Positions 53,566 through 63,678 of a stretch of 64,000 nucleotides of DNA are shown piece by piece. The notes under the pieces were generated by a model that was not told the DNA's origin, did no database searches, and saw only the letters and a program-made list of their open reading frames with translations. Source of the DNA: Rhipicephalus microplus. Lineage: Eukaryota > Arthropoda > Arachnida > Ixodida > Ixodidae. Both the position numbers and the translations under genes were made by a program. The stretch lies in the NCBI RefSeq assembly GCF_043290135.1, contig NC_134710.1:461753376-461817375 (forward strand), given 5' to 3'. Positions within the stretch are counted from its first letter, which is position 1, and each line of letters opens with the position of its first letter.

Positions 53566-55026
53566 TAGTCATCAGTCAACTAACTGCAAAAAAACGTCGG
53601 AAGCTGTATTTAGGACCAGACATTGAATTTGTAGTACCCCGTTCGACGCGATGGTACAGCCAGCAGTCGACCAGCAGTGCTTCGGCGACCGCTACGACTC
53701 GTCTCGCGGGTGTTTTGAACTCGCCACCAGATAGTTCTCACGCGTCCCAGACATCACCAGGAGATCGATGTCTCACGGACGGCTGTTCTGTTGACATGAG
53801 TTCTATAGGAGTACGAACAGAGGTGCCAGAAGGAAGCGACGACTTTTTCAACAGCGCGCATGGCGTAGGCGACAATGCATACCAAAGCCCCGAAGAATGC
53901 CCTGACAACGAAAGCAATCATTCAGAAAATGACAGTGAAGACGGTGACACTCGACCTTTCCGAGATACAGATCAAGACCCAAGCTCCGGAACCGAAGAAG
54001 ATAGTGGTGACTATCTTTGTGGAGACGGCGCTTCTGTAAATCGAGACCAAAACCCTGGAGCCGAAGGAGATATTTCTGGTGACCGTAGTTCTGTGCCCTC
54101 GTTCGACGAATCAGAATTGCTTGCCAGATACGTCGCGGATTTTGGAACAAAAACACTTCCGGGATCATCAACCACAATTGCAGTCGCTATCGTTCTAATA
54201 ATGTCGTTCATAGCGGCTCACGGCCTTTCCTGGTCTGCTGTGGACGACTTGTTGAAACTTGTGGAAGCCTTGTTCGGTTTCGAAAAGTGCGGCCTGCCGC
54301 AGTCGAAATACCTACTGAGGAAATTGTGGTCCGCGAAATGCGATTCCGTCAGCAAATACCATTATTGCTGTAGTCAGTGTGGCAAGCTGCTCGACATTTC
54401 TAGCGACAAAATCCACCTGACTTGCAATGTCCGCCGGAGTACTGTGAAGGTGTCGGACGTAAAAAGCAAGGGCACATTTTTTTCCATTCTGGATGTTGGA
54501 ATGCAACTTTCCAGCACTATAGAAAGTCTCTCTGGTGTTTTGTTTGAGAACCTCAGCAAGTTGAAGCAGCAGGCAGAAGTCGGGTGCCACTTGATTCGTG
54601 ACATCACTAGTGGCATGATGCACCGCACTTTGCGAGAAAAGGGTGTGTTAAGGTGGAGCGATTTGACTATTACTTGGAACACTGATGGCAGCCCTTTATA
54701 CAAATCATCTAATTCCTCAATATGGCCCATACAAATGATAATAAGTGAACTTCCTGCACCTTACAGATATAAGAATGTTATTCTTCGAGGCTTATGGTAC
54801 GGACGAAAACACCCCAACATGCTGGTCTTTCTGGAGAAGTTTGTTGAATCCTTGTGTAGGACTGGCGAACTTATTTGGAAATACTCTTCAACTGTTATTC
54901 ACAGCAAGATTTACACCATCTGTGTCTGTGTTGATGCACCGGCGAGGGCATCAGTTGGAAACCAAGTTCAGTTCAACGGCTTTTTTGGCTGCCCGTGGTG
55001 CCTGGCTTGTGGAGAAAGCCAAGAGA
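53565..55026 (+). pseudogene. Transposase-like gene, first readable exon
   Basis: Open from 53565 with a basic stretch (AKKRRKLYLGPDIEF) but no ATG near the start. The first in-frame ATG is at 53796, inside an acidic low-complexity region, so an upstream exon probably supplies the start. Asp residues in WNTDGSP and VDAPARA are candidates for the catalytic DDE residues, and the C-x2-C clusters (YCCSQCGK, CPWCLACG) may bind zinc. The exon itself has no stop or frameshift. Confidence 0.7.
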
Positions 55027-55644
55027 GTAAGTGCACGAAAATTCATAAAGCAGAGTGCCTAAACAAGCTTTCATAATGCTTGAGCATCATCAGTAGTCTT
55101 TTTTTCAGGCAATTCGAGAATGCCCAATAGTTCTATTTGAGGAAAAGTGTTTGTGTGGCGCAAGTACACTTTGCAGCTGCTCACTGCTCGTTCAGTGTGT
55201 GGGAGTGCAAAAAAGAAAGAACATGTTGCCATTTAGTGAATATTCTTACAAATGCACCTACATGTGTCTTCTCTGTGCGCAAAATTTGAAAAAAATAATT
55301 CAGTCAGTGTAGGTACTACCGAAAGAATGTATGTCGAATATGGCATTTGAGCAGTATGTGCTCATTGTGCCGATATTGTCAAAAGGCATTGTGAGCAATA
55401 TGAATTGAAATACCAAATTGATGTTTAGTCAACGACAGAGGCATAGCCAGAAATTTTTTGGAAGGAGGGAAGGTAGTAAAGTCACATTTCTGAAATGGTA
55501 TTTTTTGTTTTGTGCCACAACAAAATAAATTATCCCGGGTGGTGCACAGGTCCGGTGCTCCACCCTCTAGCTTGTACAGAGGTGAATGTGACGTAAGCGC
55601 AATAATATTAACAGTAAATATAAGTACATGTAGTATTTAACATA

Positions 55645-55800
55645 CTAAAAACCATATGAAAATGAGGGTTGCCGTGATGGAGGGCTGTGGAAATTTCAAC
55701 CATTTTAGGTTCCTCTAACCTGCACTGGAAACACACAGGCCCCTACCATTTTGCATCCATAGAAATGCAACCACTGCAGTTGAGATGGAACCCGTGACAC
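55645..55800 (-). mobile_element. tRNA-derived SINE, old copy in transposase intron 1
   Basis: ACCATATGAAAATGAGGGTT, GATGGAGGGCTGTGGAAATT and ACACACAGGCCCCTACCATT align in order with the 42627 copy. The head is degraded. Confidence 0.65.
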
Positions 55801-56254
55801 TATGGCGTTGCTAAAGATATCGTTTCTCTCTATAGAGCAGTCAATTTTATGTACAATTTTGCACTCACCAACTGCATTTAAACAGTAATATTAGTGCTGC
55901 ACCTCATATTGCTTATGTCCGTACATATATCTACGGTATTAAGGTCACCTTTGCGCAAACACTTCACAACACCATCGGCATCTGTAAAATCCAACATCTG
56001 CTGTTAAAACTAACAAAGGGTGGTAGATGGTCATCTTTTGTTGCTTCTAGTGGGGATGAAAGCTAACTGTCTAGATTAGGTATCTCATTTTAATAAATTG
56101 AAACTGTACCCTCTCACATTCTCAACAGAACCTCACCTTTGCTCATTGAGTGTTCATGAACATTTATTCCAAATGCATCCGTGAATTTCATTGACTGATC
56201 CTGGACGTTATCTAGAAAGCTGACTTGAATCCTCATTTTTTTTATCCTGGCTGT

Positions 56255-56421
56255 GGCAGGTGCATTTCTGATGGAGGCGGAAATGTTGTAGGCCCGTGTG
56301 CTCAGATTTGGGTGCACGTTAAAGAACCACAGGTGGTCGAAATTTCCGGAGCCTTTCACTATGGTGTCTCTCATAATCGTTTGGTGGTTTCGGGACATTA
56401 AACACCACATATCAATCAACT
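56255..56421 (+). mobile_element. tRNA-derived SINE in transposase intron 1
   Basis: GATGGAGGCGGAAATGTTGT, GCTCAGATTTGGGTGCACGT and GGTGGTCGAAATTTCCGGAG match the 42627 SINE closely in opposite orientation, ending in ATCAATCAA. The tRNA head is missing or degraded. Younger than the neighbouring copy at 55645. Confidence 0.75.
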
Positions 56422-56831
56422 TGAATCTTTTTGTTTTAATCCATGCCATATAGCAATTGGGTGAAAAAAAAACAAAAGAAAAACAATACTTCAGAACCAC
56501 TCAGCTGGTTCAACAGTGGCACACATAAACACTTGACAGCGGAAATCACAGACAGACACTATCGAAGGTGAACACAGAAATTCACGACTGAATACACTGC
56601 AATATGCTGCACCTTGCAAAATTTGTTTGATTTCAAAAGTGCTGGCACAGTACAGGTTCAAAGGTAAACGTGTGAAGGCAGTGTGCTTGTCATGGCAGTT
56701 GTTGGGGCGTACCCACTTTCCCATGAACAAGTAGCTTGTGCGCCTGTTTGGTGGTGCTTGCACCCTTAAGGAATCTCTATAGCATTTACTCAGTGAAATA
56801 CTTATCTTGTTTCTGTTTTATTTCATTGCAG

Positions 56832-57089
56832 GGTGCCTAATATACTTGAATGCAGAACCTGATGTGGAGAGGACATCAGCAGGCATCCGAAGAGACATGA
56901 CCCTGGCATCTAGACTAAAGACCCCAGTCAATGACTTGAAAGGGGTGTCACCACTGGTGAAACTCCCACACTTCGACCTTGTGTGGGGCTATACAGTGGA
57001 GTATATGCACAGTGTTCTGCTGGGCGTAACAAGGCAGTTTGCTGAGTATTGGTTCGACTCGTCAAACAGCAATGAGCCATACTACATGG
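56832..57089 (+). pseudogene. Transposase-like gene, second exon
   Basis: Acceptor ATTGCAG; the first codon is completed as AGG across the junction. 258 bases, ends phase 1. Carries RTSAGIRRDMTLASRL, KGVSPLVKLPHFDLVWG and EYMHSVLLGVTRQFAEY; the D-x-M/Y-H-x2-LLGV stretch is the most conserved landmark of the family. Intact. Confidence 0.75.
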
Positions 57090-57625
57090 GTGAGTGCACG
57101 ATACACCTCATGGTTGAAGTATTACGGATAAATATTTTAGAACAGTGCATATGGCCCACTTTTGTATTGCTGCCAAATTTTTGACATACATGTGTTTGTA
57201 TGATGCCGTCTCGTGTACACTTTGGCATCTTCCCCTATTTGAAGGTTTGCTTGCTTGAACGGGCGATATTTTTTTTCTCGAAAGCTTCTTCTGAAAAATG
57301 ATGGAAGTTGGTATCAGAAAAGCCTGGCATTTGACCAATGTAGAAAATACTGTAGTGAACAATGGCACGTAGTCTATGGATAAATCAATCTAGGTCCACG
57401 AAACCAGCCAAGGCTTTTTTCAAATTGCCCCTTCTAGTGTTCAAATGTAAACAGCACATTGTTTTCTCAATCAAGAATACTAATGCCACCTAGCGTAATG
57501 TCTAGCTGTAACAGGAATGTTGTTTCGGGGGATTCACATGCCAGAATCACCATATGGTTATCAAGCACACCATATGATTATCAAGCCTAGTTCAGTTTTC
57601 TGGAAATTTTTACTACCTGGAGCTC

Positions 57626-58713
57626 TTAAAGGAGCACTGACATCAAGTTTACTCATGTCCAGATTTCCGCGTCAACGAGTAGCTATCGTCCCTTTAGTAG
57701 CGATTCGCGACCTAAAACGCATCTGAGGTACGAATGAATGTCTGTAATATTGATTTAAATATCTGCTATCGATTGAGGTTCAAAATGAGTCGAAAGCCGT
57801 AAAATTGTAGTGCTGTCAGCGCTACCTCGCGGCCACACCTAGGCCGCTGCATAGCTGATGTTGCTTTCACAAAAAATGATGACGTCACGCACACTGGCGT
57901 TTCGTCTGCTAGGAGCGCACGTGCAGTCAGTCCAGCTGTGTCTCTGATTATGTAGACTAAAGCCTCTCCATGCATTTTCGGCCGGCTAGCTTAAGCAGTG
58001 CCAACTCGTTCTTTCCCTCTTCCTTTAGCCCCGGCCCTCAAAAGGAGCCTCATACTGCCAGTGAAAACCACCTTATTCGCCAAAACAGAATTTACCCTGG
58101 AGCAGCTCGGCGCAAAGTGAAGCGAGCAAATGTGGATATTCTTGGGCGTCTAGTCTCTCTGTCCATCAGCGCATCAACTCACTGGCTATGTTGAGGTTCG
58201 TGGCTTGGAAAGGCATGAAACGCCACGCTATTTTCTCTTTTTCCACGCCTCGACGTGCCGGTTGTCACTGCGCAGCAGTTTCTCGACATTCTGGCACGTA
58301 TTGTCACATTGAATGATAGTACTCATGCTGCGGAACACATGCCAAATCAGTCGATGCAATACTATGAATTGCACGCACGCTTCAACACAGCAAGGAGAGT
58401 CAATAGTGAGAGCATGGCTGGGAGTCGGCTCCAAGCACACTCAGATCGTCGACGTCATTGTTACTAGCGTATCGTCACTCAGGGTGGTATTTGTGGAATG
58501 TATCACATCGAACACGCAGCTCTTGTGTTGATGTCGCAGGGCAGTATATTTCCAGTTTTCTCTCCTTAGCTTCTCTACGCTGTTTGACATCGAATTAAAA
58601 TAACTTCCTCGCATTCCATGCCATTCACATTTGGCCAAAAAGGCCTACTCATACCAAGCGATCAAATCATGGGCATATCTTGATCTTGAAATTTGATGTC
58701 AGTGCTTCTTTAA
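57626..58713. mobile_element. 1.1-kb TTAA-flanked inverted-repeat element (MITE-like)
   Basis: TTAAAGGAGCACTGACATC at 57626 is mirrored by GATGTCAGTGCTTCTTTAA ending at 58713, one mismatch in 21. Both ends carry TTAA, which fits insertion with a TTAA duplication (piggyBac- or Kolobok-like); which superfamily is unknown. The interior is non-coding. It lies in intron 2 of the transposase-like gene. Confidence 0.65.
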
Positions 58714-58995
58714 GCATGCCCTGATATCATGCAGCACTTGCACTTCTAGCACTTCGCCTTTGTCAAAATGGTACTGCTATGCATGGGATCAAACTCATGT
58801 CTATTGGGTCAGCAAACAACACCGCGTCCACTATGTCACTGTCCGCAGCAGTAACATGAATGCATGAAGTCGCCATGTAATGATGTTTTTAGTGTTGCAT
58901 AAAAAGCTTCCTTTGGAATGCTTCAGGGGACCATTAAATCATATGGAGAATTTCTTACTAGTAGTTGACTAGAACTGTTTGCTGCCCCCCTACAG

Positions 58996-59253
58996 GACGT
59001 CCAAGCACAGTGAGGGTGATCAACAAACGCCTGCTGAACATTCGTCCTCCACATCATTTCACCCGGCTGCCTCGCACGCTACGAGAGAGGTGCTATTGGA
59101 AGGCGCACGAGTAGCGAAACTGGCTATTTTACTGTTTACCATGCTGCTACCTTGTGCTACTGCCAAGATATTTCCGCCACTTCGCCCTCCTGTCTGAGGC
59201 AATTTTTCTCTTGCTTTTGCAAGAGCTGTCATCTGACCACATTGATCGTGCAG
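58996..59253 (+). pseudogene. Transposase-like gene, third exon (TAG in place of Trp)
   Basis: Acceptor CCTACAG, 258 bases, phase 1 to phase 1. Reads STVRVINKRLLNIRPPHHF, TRLPRTLRERCYWKAHE, then TAG (59112-59114) where the family normally has Trp, then RNWLFYCLPCCYLVLLPRYF. A single G to A change of TGG explains the stop. Confidence 0.72.
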
Positions 59254-60206
59254 GTAAGAACACGTTGATAACTGAAAGCACAATCACTTGCATTTTACGA
59301 AACTGTCTTCAGTTCACAGTAAAAAACAATCGTGCCATTGAAAGAATAATCAACTTCTCAAGAAGACTGTCTCTATAAGAGGTGATTTGAAATGGCCTTT
59401 GATGTTAGTGGGAGACTCAGAGTGAAATGGGAAAGGGATTGTTTTTTTTGTTGTCTGCTGAGGTTTTGAACTTTGAAGGCTAATAACGTCCTTTACCATG
59501 TTCCAATTTCGATAATTCTTTTTGTGTTCATCAGTATTCAGCACTACACAAACTTCAGTGCTGCAGAATTCAGAAGAAAAAGCATTGCAGACCCCTTCCT
59601 TTTAGAGGGCTCGTAAACCACCGAGAGGTCGAAACTCAATTGTGGTGGGGAATTGTGGACGAGTGTATGACAAACACGGAGCTGTGAGAATTTTTCGAAA
59701 CGGTGCTGTAATAGTGAAGTTAGACGCGTTTGATTATCGAAACCGTGACGATCCTTCCTTTCGTTCTCTTCTGCACTTCCCTTCATGGTATACTCTCCTA
59801 AAGCTGCTTTACCCTTTCGATGAGCACCCCTCTCTTGCTCCTCTCAATCTCACCTGGCATATGTCAGTGCTGACGCGCTGCTTGAAACACCGTCTACTTG
59901 CAGTGGCCGGGACTCCGTGAGTTGCATTGTAGCTGTGTGCTTGTTACGAACGAAATTTTCAGAAGCATAAAAAGGTTAGTTTATGGTCCCCAGGTCCAGG
60001 AAAATGGCCTATTTTGCGGCCTTGCGAACGAGCTCAGAACGCGCCCCTCTGACTGCGATTCGACACTGAGGAGTAGCTGCTGGTGAAGCAAAAGAAAAGC
60101 ATCCAACAGCACTTGACCACCACTGGGGGAGAGGGAGAGCGAAAGCTGAGAAGACGATGTGGCGATAGGGTCAGTCGCAAGTTGCCCTCTGTGTCGAGAT
60201 TTGAAA

Positions 60207-61085
60207 TGAAATGAAATTAACAGATTTTCTTTCTGGAGAGAATACAGAAAAACGAAGTGAAGCTAAAGGCCATTCGGCCTGACGTGGCTTCGCTACGCGA
60301 AAACATTTCAGCAAACAGTGCTACATTGAATAATAATTATCACAATACAAGGAGCAGCATAATAATAGAAACACAGAAATAGCACAAAAGCAAAAATAGG
60401 TGGTATATAAGTACAAAAAATAGGCTGCATAGACACAGAATCAGACATAGAGGCTCGTTTCATTACATATTAAAAAAAACAATCACATACGTATTGATAT
60501 ATTCATATAATACACTCGCATATTAATACATACATGTGCCCATATGTACGTACATACTACTGTATATACACGCGTTTTGTACCCAACGGTGAGAGCTTAT
60601 GTGTAACCTAGCCAGAAGTTTATTGAAAACATGATGTTTAATATACTCAATTATTGAGGAGATGTTTTATCTGATATTTGAATTGTGTCATTGAGAGGTT
60701 AAAGTTTAATCATTCACCTAAATGATTTATAAACTGTGGGGCGTGGTATGCAATCAGGGCTCTGCCATATCCAGTCCTAGTAGCAGGAACACGAAATTGT
60801 TGCCTACGGAGCGAGTATTTGAGTGCGCCTTCCGGTGCCGTAGTAGTGTGGAGTTTATTTTTATAAATGTAAAGTAATAACTTATATTCATACACCTATC
60901 TTGCTTTGAGTATACCATGTTTTATGAATGATGGACCGCTAGGAATCTCCCTTGCGTTGTCATAATAATCATTGAATAGGCGGAGAACTTTCTTCTGTGA
61001 GATTTCTAGTTTATTTAAATTCTTCTCATTTGTAGTGCCCCATACTAGCATACTATAATTTAAACTGGGTGAATAGCCACCATGT
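60207..61085 (-). mobile_element. LINE (CR1/jockey-like) 3' end
   Basis: Minus-strand coding near 61085-60710: MLVWGTTNEKNLNKLEISQK, KVLRLFNDYYDN, then YEYKLLLYIYKNKL and SLRRQQFRVPATRTGYGRAL, the C-terminal end of ORF2 of LINEs that lack RNase H. A 3' UTR follows to a GAAAT repeat tail at 60225-60207. 5'-truncated, in intron 3 of the transposase-like gene. Confidence 0.65.
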
Positions 61086-61204
61086 CAGAGGCTCGACCTG
61101 GTGTAGTATGCACAGGTTCGCATGTGTTTATGTAGACATATACGTAAGGCATATCGACGTGAGGCATGTATTGGCTAATAATCGCAATGCCCTTGTGTGC
61201 ATAA

Positions 61205-61320
61205 GGGCGGGGGGGTGCAAAGCCAGCCCTAACATTGATGTAATAGAGAGGAAAGGGGTCTGTGACTGGGGCGGGGGGGTGCACAAAGGCAGCCCCGTAA
61301 ATTGATGTATTTGGAAGGGG
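61205..61320. repeat. Two tandem copies of a 60-bp G-rich unit
   Basis: GCGGGGGGGTGCA followed by CAGCC and ATTGATGTA occurs twice in direct orientation (61205 and 61270). It lies next to the LINE end in intron 3. Confidence 0.6.
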
Positions 61321-61715
61321 ATGCTGCTATGAACTTTCACCCCCCCTCCTCCTCTACTGAAAGATAACTCCTGTGTACACCTGTGATGCTCTACACAATA
61401 TTTTGAAATTCTTGTCACCAGTGCGTGATGACGCTTAAAGGCGAACTTTGGCATTTTTGCGATATTTATAGATTTCAACAAAACGCTTGCTTCGTAATGT
61501 TTATTTTAGGCCATTCCACTTTTGAAAGTATTTAAATACAGCTTTTTTAATATGTTCATCTCTTCACTGGTGGCTTATGCACAGTAAATGTTACTTCTTT
61601 GAAACAAGAGAGGCTGCACGAAAAAGGTGTTGTAATATTCTATAGCATCGTTGAGGAAATAGTTGTTTATTGCATTTTTCATGACGGCTTCTGACATCCT
61701 TTGTATCCCAGGCAG

Positions 61716-62472
61716 CCGGGCTCTATGGACAGCGATGTATGAGCTTTAATGTGCATCAGCTTCTCCACCTGGCTGATGCTGTGAGATAGTTTGGTCCTTT
61801 GTGGGCCCATTCTGCTTTCGCATTCGAAAACAGTAATGGTTACCTTTTAAAACTTGTTAGTGCTGCAAAAGCTGTGCCTGCGCAGGTGCTGGAAAGAGTA
61901 GTGATGACACAAGAGCTCCAGTTATTGCTTGCAGGGCTTCTATTGCCATCAAAAGTGCTCAGTTTTTGTAGTAACATGCTCGGTAACCCAATCACTGAGC
62001 ATGCACGGCACATTGGAGCTGCATGGTTGTTTGGAACACCGAAACAAGTTCCTTCTCTCAGTCATCAGGAGTCTTCTTGCTTGCAGACATGGTGTGGACA
62101 AGTTCCAATCGTTCAAGAACATTTCAGATTTTCAATTTTGGGCACAATCTTTCACAGTGAATCGTACAAAGCTGGAAAGAAAAACAGCTCTGTGTTCGAG
62201 AGCAAAACTGGAGGCTTATATTCTATTAAAAGAATATTTGAGGTGACAGATCCAACTTGTGCTTTAAATGGTGGGACTGTCCTTCTTTGCACAAGGATAG
62301 TTGCTGGCAACAACGTTGCAGGACTTCCGCCACACATTTCCGACTGTTTTTTTTAGTGTATTCGCTCCTCCCTCTAACTATGAACGACATTGGCAAAGCA
62401 TGTGTTCTGGTCTCTTTGAATGACAAAGAAGACTACATTTGTGCAGTTCCTAACATGGTGGAACGTGACTAA
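61716..62472 (+). pseudogene. Transposase-like gene, fourth exon (TAG and frameshift)
   Basis: Acceptor AGGCAG; junction codon GCC. Reads GLYGQRCMSFNVHQLLHLAD, a TAG at 61787-61789 just before FGPLWAHSAF, then LERVVMTQELQLLLAGL and LPPHISDCF. A run of eight T at 62347-62354 carries one base too many; in the next frame the protein continues VYSLLPLTMNDIGKACVLVS and ends NMVERD with TAA at 62470. Confidence 0.72.
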
Positions 62473-62519
62473 GGTTACATTAATTTCACAGGCAGACACA
62501 GAAGTGGTAAAGAAATACA

Positions 62520-62705
62520 TTTCAAAACCACGATATGATTATGAGGGATGCTGTAATGGAAGGCTTTAAAAGTTTTGATTCTTCGGTGTACTTCAATGTG
62601 CACCTTAATCCAAGCAAGTGGTTCAGTAGTTTTTGCCTCTATCAAAATGCAGCCGCCGTGGGCAGCATATGATCCCGTGACCTCTTGGTCTGCAGTCGAG
62701 CATCA
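62520..62705 (-). mobile_element. tRNA-derived SINE, diverged copy
   Basis: AAAACCACGATATGATTATG, then TGCACCTTAATCCAAGCAAG, AATGCAGCCGCCGTGGGCAG and GATCCCGTGACCTC correspond in order to the 42627 copy. It begins about 50 bases after the transposase-like stop codon. Confidence 0.7.
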
Positions 62706-63228
62706 TAACTACCAAACCTCTGTGGCAGATGAGAAACATATCCAGTTAAGGAGGTACACATTGCTTCGAACCACACAAGTAACTGAATGAGCTGCTTTTG
62801 ATATGGCAGGTTCGTTCTTGTCATGAATGGTAGTATGTGAACTCATAGATTACTTTTATTTGTCTCTATATGAGCATGTTGTGGCCAAAAACGTTGAACA
62901 GCGAGCTCGAACAACATCGTACATTGAGGCGTTCCATATGGCCTGGCGTAAAAGTGAGTGTGTTGCTCCAAACACAGTAGTCACTTCGTGGTCTTGCGAA
63001 GGGTCCTGAAAGTAATCTAAGATAGATTTGTCCACCCATGCTTGTAGGAAGTTCCGGATGGCTGAGTAAAAGTTAGTCGTGCCTAGCTGGCACGTGCAAG
63101 CTGCAGTGAACTTTCAGTAAACGAACATCTCTATAACATGGAACTCAAAAAGTTTTTTGATTTCTTGATCAATGTTCATTAAACTTGGTCAGTTTATGTA
63201 TATTTGTGTGCTTACTTCAAATATGTAA
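62706..63228. other. Interval without recognised gene
   Basis: An exon-like stretch at 62812-62961 has an acceptor-like GGCAG and a GTGAGT donor, but its short frame is not recognisable. The rest is AT-rich. Confidence 0.3.
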
Positions 63229-63660
63229 TTATTTTCTTTTGTAAAGTGTACTTTTTAAAAATACAGAATATTTTGTTTGCCTTTCAAGGAGGCAGTTTTC
63301 TTTCTGAACAAAGAGTTTCTGAACAAAGAGAGGTGGAGTGTAGTGTCGGGCAGCAGCAGCATAGCTCATGGCTTGGGGTTGCGGTTGCGATGTCTCAGCG
63401 ATATTTATTGAGAGCCGGATTTTCTGTCTGACAATGTCTGCGATCGATGAAACTTGTGGCTGGCATGACAGAAACATTCAGCGAAGTTCTTCCCGCACTA
63501 CGGCCATTATGGTCTTTCGAGCCTTGTTTTGTAGAGGTTCGTACTCTGGTGGTAAACACTGCTGCCTGCGGCTTGTTCGCTGCTTGTGGCCAGCGTGGGT
63601 GTCTTCACCGCGACGTGGAATGGGTTCACGGCTTGACGGGGGAGTCTAGCACATGAAAGA

Positions 63661-63676
63661 AGCAGCACCTCCACCA
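63661..63676 (-). promoter_or_regulatory. Primer-binding site of gypsy F
   Basis: TGGTGGAGGTGCTGCT on the minus strand, two bases after the LTR end. Shared with gypsy D at 16193. Confidence 0.7.
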
Positions 63677-63678
63677 GA

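Larger units (their letters stand above)
53565..62472 (+). pseudogene. Transposase-like gene (tnp2/Transposase_21-like), 4 exons, broken
   Basis: Exons 53565-55026, 56832-57089, 58996-59253 and 61716-62472. All three junctions are phase 1 with good GT/AG sites (GTAAGT, GTGAGT, GTAAGA donors), and they rebuild sensible codons. Motifs in order: an acidic Ser-rich N-terminus; WNTDGSPLYKSSNSSIWPIQ; VILRGLWYGRKHPNMLVFL; CVCVDAPARASV; FNGFFGCPWCL; KGVSPLVKLPHFDLVWGYTV; YMHSVLLGVTRQ; HHFTRLPRTL; FNVHQLLHL; FGPLWAHSAFAFE; FHSESYKAGKKNSSVF. This order matches large animal transposase-like proteins distantly related to plant tnp2. TAG codons at 59112 and 61787 and one extra T at 62347-62354 break it. 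The true start lies upstream of the readable exon. Confidence 0.7.

Noticed and set aside
61929..62246. 105-codon plus-strand frame overlapping exon 4 of the transposase-like gene
   Set aside because: The frame at 61799 carries the family motifs (FHSESYKAGKKNSSVF, LPPHISDCF), so this is a shadow frame.
62812..62961. Further exon of the transposase-like gene
   Set aside because: The family protein ends with a NHVERD-like terminus, matched by NMVERD and TAA at 62470; this later stretch has no matching motif.
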